A stretch of 64,000 bases of DNA from Artemia franciscana (Eukaryota; Arthropoda; Branchiopoda; Anostraca; Artemiidae). This document shows, one piece after another, positions 33,001-44,635 of the stretch. Under the pieces are notes generated by a model that saw only the letters and a program-made list of their open reading frames with translations, was not told the origin of the DNA and did no database searches. A program made the translations under genes and the position numbers. The first letter of the stretch is position 1; the number at the start of each line of letters is the position of its first letter. The DNA lies in NCBI RefSeq assembly GCF_032884065.1, contig NW_027062862.1, forward strand, positions 1 through 64,000, in the 5' to 3' direction.

Positions 33001-34829
33001 AGTTATCGGCTGGCATTCAGGTACAACCCAGTCGATGATTATAGCTTGAGTAGATGTGTTCAAATCGGGACAATGTCTAAAATTTGTCCCTATTGCAAGG
33101 CTTTGAAATTCAATGGTGAAACAATGGGAATGTGTTGCGCCTCAGGAAAAGTTAAACTTCCTCTATTGGCTGCACCACCAGAGCCATTGAAGACTTTCCT
33201 TACTGGAACTACGTCAGAATCTAAGCGTTTTTTGTCAAAAATCAGAAAATACAACTCATGTTTCCAAATGACGTCGTTTGGAGCCCAAATCGAAAATCCA
33301 GATCAATTTATGTCTACTTTCAAAGTAAAAGGGCAAATTTATCATAGAGCAGGGTCCCTTCTACCATTCTCAGGCGAGAATCATAAATTTTTACAATTGT
33401 ACTTCATCAGTGATAGAAATTCTGAATTGAATGCATGTTGCGAAATCTCTCCCAACTTTGAAAGGACAATCGTTTCCCAATTGCAACATCTTTTCCACGA
33501 AAATAATAATTTAGTGCGTCTGTTCAAAACAGCCATCGATTTGATGCCTACTGATACGCGTAAAATTATTATTTCCGCTGACAAAACGCCTCCTGGCCAA
33601 CATGTGCGTAGATACAATACTCCAACTATCGACGAAGTGGCAATCGTTATGGTCGGTGATCAGTTTTTACCTCAAGATATTATTCTTCATAAGCGAAACG
33701 CTCAGTTGTTAAGAATTGCTGAAACTCATCGATGCTACGATGCCCTACAATATCCTATCATTTTTTGGGATGGAGCCGACGGCTATCACTTTAATATTAA
33801 ATTGATGAATCCAGCCACTAACAAAGAAATGAATAAGAAATGCAGTGCAATGCATTATTATTCCTATAGACTAATGATTCGGCAGGATGAAGAAAATTAT
33901 ATTTTAAAATGCCGTGAATTGTTTCACCAATTAGTCGTTGATATGTAAGCTAAAATTGAATCAGAACGTTTGCTATATATCCGCCTGAATCAGACCAAGC
34001 TCCGCTCTGAACAATACCTTCATTTGATGCAGTTATAAATGACGGTAATACCACAAACGTTGGAAGATTAACAATTTTACCTTCGTCATATGCTGGCAGT
34101 CCCCGTCATATGCATGAATATGCTCAAGATGCTATTGCGTATGTTCGTCTCTATGGTCGTCCAGATTTATTTATTACATTTACATGTAATCAATCTTGGG
34201 ACGAGATACTGCAGCTTTTACTTCAAGGACAATCGGCGGTTCATAGGCATGACATTACGGCCCGTGTCTTCCGGCAAAAGTTGAAATCACTGATAAACTA
34301 CATTGTAAAACATAAAGTGTTTGGGTCAGTGCGATGCTGGATGTACTCAGTGGAATGGCAAAAACGAGGTTTGCGACACGCACATATACTAATCTGGCTA
34401 CATAAAAAAATTACTTCGAACGAAATTGATGATGTGATTTCCGCTGAAATACCTGATAAAAATGTCGATAAGGGGTTACATGATATTATTGTAAAAAATA
34501 TGATACATGGACCTTGCGGTGCACTGAACGAAAATTCACCATGCATGGCCAAAGGAAGGTGCACAAAGCAATATCCTCGACCTTTAGTATCAAACACAAT
34601 TACTGGCAATGTTGGTTACCCACAATATAGAAGAAGATCTACTGAAGATGGTGGTAAAACAGCAATAATAAAGAAGCGTAACGGTACCACCATCGAAGTA
34701 GATAACAAGTAGGTTGTTCCATATTCCCCATTATTATCAAAAACATTTAATGCACACATAAACGTTGAATACTGTAACTCCGTAAAGGCAATCAAATACA
34801 TATGTAAATACGTCAACAAAGGCAGTGAC
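33001..34829 (+). pseudogene. Helitron C Rep domain
   Basis: Opens as AFRYNPVDDYSLSRC and the Cys segment, then the Helitron N domain up to a TAT-to-TAA stop at 33946-33948. A 4-bp deletion at about 34026 shifts the frame. The HUH motif reads GLRHAHILIWL (HAH at 34377-34385), with arginine where A has proline. A TAG stop at 34710-34712 replaces the tryptophan of VDNQWVV. The paired tyrosines lie downstream at 34797-34799 and 34809-34811 in KYICKYVNK. All catalytic residues can be found, but no single frame joins them. Confidence 0.9.
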
Positions 34830-37158
34830 ATGGCACTTTTTGGCTTGCAGCCCGAAATCAAAGATTTCGATGGAATCATAGAATATCAGGATGGAAGATA
34901 CATAAGCAGTAATGAAGCTGTTTGGCGAATTCTTTCATTTCCGATACATGAACGTAGTCCAGCTGTTGTTCACTTAGCGGTACATTTACAGAATGGTCAA
35001 CGTGTTTATTTCACGGAAACCAACGTGCAACAAAGAGTCCTGAATCCACCGGATACAACATTAACAGCTTTTTTTTCGCTTTGCAAAAATGATTCTTTTG
35101 CCAAAAAACTGCTGTATACTGAAGTGCCTTCGTATTACACGTGGAATACTAAAAATAAAGTATTTGAACGTCGAAAACAGTGTAAGTCAGTCGACGGCCA
35201 ACCTACCATCTTAAAAGATACCACGATAGGAAGAATCTACACCGTTCACCCCAATCAACATGAATACTTCTTTCTACGCCTGCTTTTGGTGAATGTACCC
35301 GGTCCAACATCCTTTGAGTATTTGAGGACTGTAAATGGTACTATACATGACACTTACCGTAGTGCATGCCAAGCTCTGAATTTATTGGAGAATGACCAAC
35401 ACTGGGATAACTGCATCAATGACGCGTGCGAAACGTCAACCCCAAGTCAAATTCGTGCATTGTTTGGCATCATTTTAACAACTTGCTCTCCATCAGCTCC
35501 TACAGAGTTATGGGAAAAATATAAGTCAAAAATGTCCGAAGATATACTCCATCGAAAACAGTTAGAGACGTCAGATATGACTTTTGATTTTACATCAGAA
35601 ATTTATAACTACACTTTAGTTGTTATAGAAGATTTGTGCGTAAGTATGGCAAACAAACCTCTTAAAGATTTGGGAATGCCTTCACCTAACCGTATCGCTG
35701 CTGTTTCGACATGTGTAGAATTGGATCGTGAACAAAGTTACAGTACGAGTGATCTATTGTCGTGTGTACAAAATAACATTTCCAAGTTAACGTCGGAACA
35801 AAAAGACATTTATGATACGATAATGCATTGTGTCGATAACAACGTTGGAGAAATTTTCTTTTTGGATGCGCCAGGAGGTATTGGTAAAACGTTTGTGATA
35901 AAACTGATTCTGGCATCAATTCGATCAAAAAATGATATAGCGTTGGCAATTGCGTCGTCCGGAATAGCCGCAACATTGCTGCCTGGTGGAAGAACTGCTC
36001 ATTCCGCTTTGAAATTGCCTCTGAACTTGCATTCTACAGAAACTCCCACGTGCAATATTTCCAAATCATCTGGGATGGGTAAAGTATTGCAGCATTGCAA
36101 ACTTATTATTTGGGATGAGTGCACAATGGCACACAAAAAATCGCTCGAGGCTCTGGATCAATGCTTGAAAGATTTGCGAGGGAAGTCGAAACCCTTTGGC
36201 AGCACCTTAATATTGCTTGCGGGAGATTTCAGGCAAACATTACCTATAATACCTAGATCAACTCCTGCAAACGAAATGAATTCTTGCCTGAAAAATTCTA
36301 ATTTATGGGCACACGTAAAAACATTAAAATTAACTACAAATATGCGTGTCCGATTGCAAAACGATGACTCTGGTCAAACATTTTCAGATCAATTGCTGGC
36401 AATGGGAAACGGAAAGCTCCCAGTAGACTCAATTTCAGGACATATACAACTACCTGCTGATTTCTGTAATTTAGTGACGTCCAAAAATGAATTGATTGAA
36501 AAAGTATTTCCGAATATTCTAAAAAATTATAAAAATAATAAATGGGTAAGTGAAAGAGCGATACTCGCACCCAAAAATATAGACGTCCACGAAATCAACA
36601 ATATTGTTTTGACCAACATTCGAGACCAGGCAGTCCTTTACAAGTCAGTCGACACAGTTTTGGAACCAAATGAAGCGGTTAATTATCCATCTGAATTTTT
36701 AAATTCCATAGATCTTTCAGGGTTTCCACCACACGTGCTACAACTAAAAATAGGCGTACCAATAATACTTTTAAGAAATATAAACCCACCAAAGCTTTGC
36801 AATGGCACTCGACTTGCCGTAAAAAAAAACAATGGAAAACCTAATAGAGGCCACAATCTTGACAGGGCCTTTTGAGGGTGAGGCTGTTCTTATTCCTCGC
36901 ATTCCCATGATTCCAACGGATCTGCCTTTTCAATTTAAAAGATTGCAATTCCCAATTCGATTAGTATTTGCAATCACCATTAACAAAGCTCAAGGTCAAT
37001 CATTAGAAAAATGTGGTATAGATCTTAATACTGATTGTTTTTCCCATGGACAATTGTACGTTGCATGTTCGAGGGTCGGTAAACCTGACAATCTATTTAT
37101 ATGCAGCGACAATTGGACAGCGAAGAATGTTGTATATTCGCAAGTTTTACGCAGTTAA
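34830..37158 (+). pseudogene. Helitron C PIF1-like helicase
   Basis: Open for 681 codons from 34830 in the same frame as the Rep piece before the TAG. Walker A reads APGGIGKT (Thr to Ile at a variable position of the P-loop), Walker B IIWDECTMAH, then LLAGDFRQTLPII. An extra A in the run at about 36826-36834 shifts the frame. The last part, with INKAQGQSLEK and [15 protein letters not shown], continues at 36832-37158 in another frame. Confidence 0.92.
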
Positions 37159-37168
37159 TTTGTATTTT

Positions 37169-37663
37169 GGAACCAAATGAAGCGGTTAATTATCCATCTG
37201 AATTTTTAAATTCCATAGATCCTTCAGGGTTTCCACCACACGTGCTACAACTAAAAATAGGCGTACCAATAATACTTTTAAGAAATATCAACCCACCAAA
37301 GCTTTGCAATGGCACGCGACTTGCCGTAAAAAAACAATGGAAAACCTAATAGAGGCCACAATCTTGACAGGGCCTTATGAGGGTGAGGCTGTTCTTATTC
37401 CTCGCATTCCCATGATTCCAACGGATCTGCTTTTTCAATTTAAAAGATTGCAATTCCCAATTCGATTAGCATTTGCAACCACCATCAACAAAGCTCAAGG
37501 GCAATCACTAGAAAAATGCGGTATAGATCTTAATGCAGATTGCTTTACCAATGTACAATTTTATGTTGCATCTTTGAGGGTCGGTAAACCTGACAATCTA
37601 TTTATACGCACAGACAATGGAACAGCGAAGACTGTTGTATATTCACAAGTTTTACGTAGTTAA
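37169..37663 (+). repeat. Tandem duplicate of helicase tail in Helitron C
   Basis: Repeats 36662-37158, as in Helitron A. The duplicate shares diagnostic changes with A's duplicate ([19 protein letters not shown], AFATTINKAQ), so both derive from one ancestral duplication. Confidence 0.93.
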
Positions 37664-37937
37664 TTTGTATTGTATCTATCTATATATCTATCTATATAAA
37701 AACGAGTTGTGTGTATGCATGTTTGTTTGTTTGTAAAAAGAGCGTTTGCATATGACGTCATTATTAGTACATACGGCCTTGTATATGGACAGACAATGGG
37801 AAAGCCAAGAATGTTGTATATTCGGAATTTTTACGTAGTTTGAAACACATATATAAATCTATCTATATTCACAGGTGGGACACAGGGACAAAACTACAAT
37901 GGTGCGTAACTAATATGGCGCGTAACGACTTACGCGC

Positions 37938-38260
37938 CATATTATTATTTTTATAAAATTTTTAAAATTCAATTAAATAAAATTCAATTAAACGCAACAG
38001 TTGTAAAAGGTATTGAAAAAATAAAATAGAGAGCATATGGACTTCAAAAGGGAACAATGTTTGAAAATGGGGATACTGGTTACAATTAGAAACAAATGAA
38101 GGTATAAAACTGCTTTTAAATCTTTCGATCTTTCAGCAAGATGGATTGGATTCCTGACTGGGTCTGAGGAAGGAATTGTCGCTAGGCCAAAAAATTTTAT
38201 ACATCTTGATATAATAAAGTGTTAAAAAAATTGAAATCTCGTATATTTTCATTTGAAAAA
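37938..38260. other. Spacer after truncated Helitron C
   Basis: AT-rich with a short direct repeat, AATTCAATTAAATAAAATTCAATTAAA (two AATTCAATTAAA units near 37968-37991). Nothing else recognised. Confidence 0.5.
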
Positions 38261-39640
38261 ATTGTTATGCTCAATTTGCTTTTCCAATCACTTCCGAGGA
38301 ATTTTTTTTCCTGGAAATAAAACAACCTGAAAGTTTCCTTCAGGCAATTTCCCCGGAACATCTCAATATGCAGAATTGAATTGGTAAAGAGAAGTGAAAC
38401 AAATGAAAAGAATATCCGATGAAAATTCCGTCAAATCTCCCCAGTGTAAAATTGCCCCTGGAAAGCTCACCCTCAAAAATTTCCCTCCCTATAGAAATCT
38501 GCCCCAAGCACTTCCTCCTCCCTGAAAATGTCTGCATACTTTATACTTCAATAACAAATACTATACGTAAACAACTGACGAATTTTATATCTTAAAGACA
38601 TATCTCCTGACGCTGTGGGGGCTATATTATCTCTGACGGCATAGCTTTGTTACCTTTCAACTATGCTGAACGAAAGGGCTATCTCTAAATTTGGATCAAC
38701 ATCTCCCGAAAGTTTGGGAAAGGGGACGTAGAAGTGGTTCTATTTGCCCTCCAATTTTTGGTCAGTATAAAGGACACCACAACTTGCAATTTTCGTTCAA
38801 TTAAGCCCTCTCCTGATGTTCATGGACCATTGGTTCAATACAATCATTCCTGGGGGAAAAAAACAAGCTTCCGTGATCTTTCTTCTGGCAAAAAAATACA
38901 AAATTCCATACTTTTGCTGATATGAGCTCTACAGCATGGTTCTTTGATTCGCTGAATCTGATGGTGTGATTTTCATGAAAATTTTATGACTTTTAGAGGG
39001 TTTCCCTTTTTTTCGAAAATCAGCCAGATTTTCTCAGGCTCATAGCCTTTTATGGGTAACACTAAGCTTAATGGATGTTATATATTTGGAGCAGTATAAA
39101 AAGCCAATTCTTTGATATACCTATTGATATCAAAATTCTGCTTTTTAGAGTTTCGGTTACCGTTGAGCCGTGTTGCTCCTTACTTACAGTTTGTTACCAA
39201 AAACTGTTTGATTGTAGCCTACGTTTATGACGTCATTTGTCAGCTTGTAAATGAAGATACAGTTTATTTGTCAAAAGAACAACATGTTAAGAACATGTTA
39301 ACACTATGCTTTTTTAATTACAAAAGCAAGCAGGTTTAGAAATTTTCTTTCATAATGAGCCTTTAAACACGTCTCTGTGATGTTTCAGTGGCTCGCTATC
39401 ACTAGAAAAGAAAAAAAGAAAATACGCCAGTGCCAAGCCATGAAAAAATGTGATTTTTCTTGTTGTCCAAGCCAGGGGGGCTGCAAGGCTTCTGAATAAA
39501 GTCTTTGGTTTGACGAGTCCTACTTTGTGATTTTTCGTTTCGACCCGACGTCATTTTTAAGGAGTTTCAGGTTGTTTTGTGAAGTTCCAATAATTTTATT
39601 TTTGAAAAGACATTTTACTATTAAGACAAATTTAGATAAT
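38261..39640 (+). repeat. Dispersed repeat M, copy
   Basis: Inverted counterpart of 22861-24310 and collinear with 17720-18425. Block landmarks: TGCCCTCCAATTTTTGG, GGCAAAAAAATACAAAATTCC, GATTCGCTGAATCTGATGG, GAGCCGTGTTGCTCCTTAC. The end carries one arm of the small TIR element (TTTCGACCCGACGTCATTTT at about 39537). No ORF with known motif. Confidence 0.75.
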
Positions 39641-40245
39641 ATTTACCATTCCTGGAGATCAGCTAGAAATCACATTTTTTTCTTACTAATCTCTTTCTAA
39701 CGCATTTCTAATTTTGGGTTATTATGGGGAGTGGTTCGGTCTTTACACGGTTGCAGCTACCGCTGCAACTATTAAAATGATGGTCATAGTTTTTCTATTT
39801 GACTTCAAAGTTTCTCAGAAGCAAATGTTTTATTTTTATTTTTTAATATATCAAATTATAGTCAACTTAATGAATTGCTTTGGAATGATAATATTCAATC
39901 TTTAGTCATTTCATTTATATCTAGCCATCAAAATGTCTTGGACCCATTTACTTCTTCCACTTTAACTCGTCAGATAAATCTGCTTTCTTTTTTTGTTTAT
40001 TTCATGTCTTTTATCTACTTGTTTTATTAACTCGTATCTACTTCCACTTTAACTCGTCAGATAAATCTGCTTTCTTTTTTGTTTATTTCATGTCTTTTAT
40101 CTACTTGTTTTATTGCCCATATCTCGATATGGAAATCCCATTTCATCTTTTTCCTTGAAAGCCTTAAAATTAATTTGGTCTTAATTCAGTTTAATAAAAA
40201 AAGTTTAAAGTTTAATTAAATTCATAATTCAGTTTAATATTCAGC
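39641..40245 (+). repeat. Dispersed repeat S, copy
   Basis: Collinear with 6045-6583. It includes an internal direct duplication of about 80 bp around CTTCCACTTTAACTCGTCAG (39953 and about 40033). Confidence 0.8.
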
Positions 40246-40314
40246 TATCACAGCTGAGCGGATTTGACACTCTCTTTAGAATCTCGAGGATCGAGTTCAA
40301 ATCTCCCTGTGGTA
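40246..40314 (+). repeat. tRNA-like SINE head
   Basis: Starts TATCACAGCTGAGCGG, contains GAGTTCAAATC and ends TGTGGTA. Acceptor pairing has one mismatch. Confidence 0.6.
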
Positions 40315-40347
40315 GATTCTTTATTTGATTGTTCTTTTTGTTCCGAC

Positions 40348-41284
40348 GTTAACTTGGAAATGTTATTTTGTACATACGACAATAGATCACTCGTACTGTA
40401 ACTTTGTTCACGATCCAATTCTACACATGTCGAAACAGCAGCACCAAACGACGTCATTTGGAAACATGAGCTAAATTTTCTGATCTGTGATAAAAAACGC
40501 TAAGATTCTGACGTAGTTCCAGTAAGCAAAGTCTTCAACGGCTCTGGTGGTGCAGCCAATAGAGAAAGTTTAACTTTTTCTGAGGCACAACCCATTCCCA
40601 TTGTTTCACCATGGAATCTCAAGGCCTTGCAATAGGGACAAATTTTAGACATAGTCCCGATTTGAACACATCTACTCAAGCTATAATCATCGACTGGGCT
40701 GTACCTGAATGCCAGGCGATAATTTTCAGGTTACTCTTGTGATTCCTCGGCACGTTTTCTTTTCTTACTTTCTGTATCAGCCGCAAACCTGTTTTCTTGC
40801 TGTTCTTGTTATTCCTAGGCACGCCTTCTTTCTTCACTTTCTCTTTTAGCAGCAAGTCTGGTTTCACGTTGCTCTTGTGATTCCTCGGCACGCTTTCTGT
40901 TCTTACTTTCTCTATCAGCCGCAAGCCTGTTTTCTTGCTGTTCTTGTGATTCCTCGGCACGCCTTCTTTTTTCACTTTCTCTTTTAGCAGCAAGTCTGGT
41001 TTTGTGTTGCTCTTTTGATTCCTCGGCACGCTTACTTTTCTTACTTTCTCTATCAGCAGCAAGTTTTTCGGCATAGACTCTTTGAGCAGCTTCCTTGGCT
41101 GTTGACATTGTAGGTTCTTCAGTCATTTTACAATTAAACATTTTTCCGTGAACTAATGTCTTAAATACCATTAATGACGTCATCGTCATAATGACAACAT
41201 GACGACCTGATGACAAGACGTCACCATGACGACCAGATGATATGACGTCACTCGACAGACAGACAACTTATTTTTATATATATA
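40348..41284 (-). mobile_element. 5' part of a Helitron B twin, truncated in the helicase
   Basis: Minus strand from TATATATATAAAAATAAG at 41284, through a TGACGTCA leader, coiled coil, Cys segment and the same Rep-deletion junction as B (SFGAAVSTCVELDREQSY). It is cut at NISKLTSEQKE against a repeat S/SINE block. The shared deletion junction shows it was copied from B or B's parent. Its terminal TC is absent because another Helitron sits immediately upstream. Confidence 0.88.
40676..41166 (-). pseudogene. Coiled-coil N-terminus of the Helitron B twin
   Basis: Minus-strand frame from MFNCKMTEEPTMSTAKEAAQ through coiled-coil units (DRESKKSKRAEES, KRESEKRRRAEES, DRESKNRKRAEES). It has a stop near 40815 and another near 40733, the latter shared with B. 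Reads into AFRYSPVDD and the Cys segment downstream. Confidence 0.75.
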
Positions 41285-41509
41285 CTAGCTGTTGGGGTGG
41301 CGCTTCGCGCCACCCCAACACCTAGTTGGTGGGGGCGCTTCACGCCCCGCCCCAAGCCCCCCCGCGCGCGTAAGTCGTTATGCGCCATTGTAGGTGTGTC
41401 CCTGTGTCCCACCTGTGAATATTGATACATATATATGTTTTTAACTACGTAAAACATGCGAATATACAACATTCTTCGCTGTCCCATTGTCTGTGCATAT
41501 AAATAGCAT

Positions 41510-42165
41510 TTATATTCCCTGTGTCCCGGTCGTCATTTGTGTCCTGGTGTCCCTGTTTGTATTTTCTCTTTGAGTGTCCCGGTCGTCATTTATATTCCCT
41601 GTGTCCCAGTGTCCCGGTCGTCATTTCTGTCCCGGTGTCCCGGTCTGTAATTTCTATTCAAACAATCCCTGTGTCTCAGTCGTCAATTATATATCCCGCC
41701 TCTGCCCCCGGCGTCCCCGTTGTATTTGTGTCCCTGCATCCCGGTCGTCATTTATATTCCCGGTCGTGATTTGTGTCCGGGTGTCCTAGTCTGTAATTTT
41801 TCTTTGAGGTTCCTGGTCGTGTGTTCCGGTCGTCATTTGTGTCCTGGTGTCCCTGTTTGTATTTTCTCTTTGAGTGTCCCGGTCGTCATTTATATTCCCT
41901 GTGTCCCGGTCGTCATTTGTGTCCCGGTGTCCCGGTCTGTAATTTCTATTCAAACAATCCCTGTGTCTCAGTCGTCAATTATATATCCCGCCTGTGCCCC
42001 CGGCGTCCCCGTTGTATTTGTGTCCCTGCGTCCCGGTCGTCATTTATATTCCCGGTCGTGATTTGTGTCCGGGTGTCCCAGTCTGTAATTTTTCTTTGAG
42101 GTTCCTGGTCGTCATTTATATTCCGTCTGTTTCGGTCGTCATTTGTGTCCCGGTCTGTAATTTAT
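41510..42165 (-). repeat. Helitron-borne minisatellite
   Basis: About 650 bp of the GGGACAC/GAATATAAATGACGAC family. An internal segment of about 300 bp (around 41520-41820 and 41825-42115) is itself duplicated. Plus-strand open frames rich in Val, Pro, Ser and Cys are artefacts. Confidence 0.9.
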
Positions 42166-42284
42166 CTTTGAGTGTTTTTTCTTTTTAGTTTTTTTTAGTT
42201 TTTTACATTTTTTTCTGTTTTTTTTTCTTCTTTATTTTTCAGCGTCACTATGAAGTACATATCGCCGAACCTTTGTTTTTTAAC

Positions 42285-42580
42285 TTAAATCTGGTAGGCA
42301 TTGATGACCTTATCCAAGTCAAAATCCCAAACCCAATCATCATCGCTATCATTTTCAGTTTTGATATGTTTTGACTCTCGCTTTCCAGGTGGATTTTCAT
42401 CTAACTGCGCGGTTTTGCGTTCTTTAGCCGGAAGCCTGTTTTCTTGCTGTTCTTGTGATTCCTCGGCACGCTTTCTTTTCTTACTTTCTCTATCAGCAGC
42501 AAGTTTTTTAGCATAGACTCTTTGAGCAGCTTCCTCGGCTGTTGTCATTGTAGGTTCTTCAGTCATTTTACAATTAAACA
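42285..42580 (-). pseudogene. Coiled coil plus acidic module ORF, open over about 96 codons
   Basis: Minus-strand ATG near 42580 gives MFNCKMTEEPTMTTAEEAAQ, coiled unit DRESKKRKRAEES, KERKTAQLDENPPGKRESK, then ENDSDDDWVWDFD and LDKVINAYQI, ending about 42285. This is the longest uninterrupted version of the non-autonomous ORF in the window. Expression and role unknown. Confidence 0.65.
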
Positions 42581-43019
42581 TTTTTCCGTGAACGCATGTC
42601 TTAAATACCATTAATGAAGTCACCGTCATAGCAAAAATGAAGACAACTAACTTCATGACGTCAGTCGACACAGAAACATGACGTCACCTGATCCACAGAC
42701 AGACAGACAACTTATTTATATATATATATAGATAGATAGATAAATAGATTAATAAATATCTAATTATCATTAGATAATTAAATATTATTTAATTATCAGA
42801 AAATTAATTTCCCAGTGAAATACTCTCTTTATTGCCTCGCTGAATCGTGAAGAGCGATTCAAGTTTACACAAATTTCGGTTTACACAAAAAGACAGAACC
42901 GAACAGTTTTACAGCCCAAATATAGACATGCACAACGGCGGTACAACGGTTTGCTACTAATGAAAAAACATAGGCCTATTATAGGGTAAGAATAAAATTC
43001 CAAAATTAAGCAAAACAAG

Positions 43020-43740
43020 AACTAAGAGCTCATATGGCACTTGTGACGAGGCAAGAAGAACCAAGAGCCAAGAGCTCATATGGTATGAGCTCAAAATTCT
43101 AACAAAATTCTAAGAATCAATAGATTGATTTAAAAGGAAAATCAGAGACTTAATGCCGGTCAGGATTTAAAATAAGAGCTCTGAGTCACGATGTCCTTAT
43201 AAATATCAAAATTTACTAAGATCCGATCACCCAATCGTAAGTTACAAATATCTCATTTTTTCTAATTTTTCCTCTCCCTTTAGCTCTCCCCCCCCCCCAG
43301 ATGGTCGAATCTGGGAAAACGACTTTATCAAGTCAATTTGTGCAGGTCCCTGACACACCTACCAATTTTCATCGTCCTAGCACGTCCAGAAGCACCAAAC
43401 TCGCCAAACCACTGAACCCCTCCCCCCAACTCCCCCAAAGAGAGCGAATCCAGTATGGTTACGTCAATCACGTATCAAGGACATTTTCTTATTCTATCCA
43501 CCAAGTTTCATCCCGATTCCGCCACTCCAAGTGTTTCCCAAGATTTCCCCCTTCAACTCAGCCAAATGTCAAAAGATCTGGTCGGGATTTGAAATAAAAG
43601 CTCTGAGACATGAATTCCATCTAAATATCAAATTTCATTAAGATCTGATCACCTATTCGTAAGATAAAAATACCCCTATTTTCACGTTTTCCAGGAATTC
43701 CGGTTTCCCCCTCAAACTCCCCCCAATGTCACAGGATCTG
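43020..43740 (+). repeat. Dispersed repeat R, copy
   Basis: Inverted twin of 27540-28260, with AAGATCCGATCACC and GTTTCATCCCGATTCCGCC landmarks. No gene. Confidence 0.75.
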
Positions 43741-43789
43741 GTTGGAATTTAAAATTAGAGCTTTAAAGCACAAGATCCGTATTCGAAAC

Positions 43790-44104
43790 AGTAGGATGTA
43801 CAAAAAATGTGGTTCAATCCCACTTTCTAGGGCTAAAATGAAAGAAAGGTTGAGGTGACTAGGCCAAGTTTTGTGGATGAAGGATGAAAGATTGCAGAAG
43901 ATTGTCCTTTTTGGCCATCCGTCTGGGACTAAACAGAAAGCAGGTCGTCCTCGTCTGGGGTGGGAGGATATCATAAATAAAGATTTAAAGGAAATGGAAA
44001 CTTCCTGGGAGGGTGTAAAGAGGGAGGCCTTGAATAGATTAGGTTGGAGGAGGAGCGTGCGTAACTGTGTACTCAGGCGGCTTGGTGCTGCAGTGAGTTA
44101 TTAA

Positions 44105-44136
<32 letters not shown>

Positions 44137-44142
44137 TATGAG
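43790..44142 (+). mobile_element. LINE 3' end, 5'-truncated
   Basis: Plus-strand codons WMKDERLQKIVLFGHPSGTK, then RPRLGWEDIINKDLKEM, WEGVKREALNRLGWRRS and a final GAAVSY-stop, then a (TAG)n tail of about 35 bp. This is the C-terminal end of a non-LTR retrotransposon ORF2. It is the inverted twin of 27130-27480 within the duplicated arm. Confidence 0.8.
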
Positions 44143-44499
44143 TAATCAAACACCATCAGTGCCATGTAATAACTCTCACAAAACCATATTAAATAGACAA
44201 ATACTGATAAATTAGGTGGTTAGGTTTGGTTAGATTATATTAGTTAGATGGCAGTTGGGTATTCGTTTACTCACGATTTTCAAGACTTAGAAAATAGACA
44301 CAAATATTTAAAAATGTGATTGATAAACAGGAAATCCAAGAAAAATAGTGAAGATAAAAGTTCTCCTCCTGCAAAAATATGTTAACTCAGATTATTCCGC
44401 ATATTATGAAGTAAGAATTGTTTTCTTAACATGTTCTTTTATGCATTGGTAAAACCCTAGGCTTATCTATATATATAAAAATAAGTTGTTTGTCGTGTA

Positions 44500-44635
44500 G
44501 ACTGACGTCATGTTTGTCCACTGACGTCATTATAAGGATTGAGCATTATGACATCATGCATGTATTTTGTAATGTTTGATTATGACGTCAAAGGATTTGT
44601 ATATGACGTCAAAGGCTTTGTATATGACGTCATTA
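44500..44635 (+). promoter_or_regulatory. Five TGACGTCA palindromes in the leader
   Basis: TGACGTCA at 44503, 44522, 44583, 44604 and 44625. The last three are spaced 21 bp, two of them followed by AAAGGNTTTGTATA. A 21-bp phase would place the sites on the same helix face. CRE/ATF-type binding is inferred from the consensus only. Confidence 0.55.

Larger units (their letters stand above)
32431..37937 (+). mobile_element. Helitron C, nearly full length, 3' hairpin missing
   Basis: The 5' terminus TCTATATATATAAAAATAAG is at 32431, preceded by A. The full protein order is present: leader, coiled coil, Cys segment, Rep with HAH and paired tyrosines, PIF1 helicase, duplicated tail and subterminal block. 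Similarity to A stops at 37937 in TTACGCGC, before both hairpins and CTAG, so the transposition end is lost. Inactivating changes differ from those of A. Confidence 0.95.
41285..42732 (-). mobile_element. Extra non-autonomous Helitron in right arm, joined head-to-tail
   Basis: The minus-strand 5' TC is at 42732-42731. The leader has TGACGTCA motifs, the coiled-coil plus acidic ORF follows, then a T-rich tract (42170-42240), minisatellite (about 42150-41510) and a short helicase-tail remnant. The 3' block has both hairpins, and the end is CCAACAGCTAG with its last base at 41285. The next minus-strand base begins the TATATATATAAAAATAAG of the neighbouring Helitron. Absent from the left arm. Confidence 0.9.
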
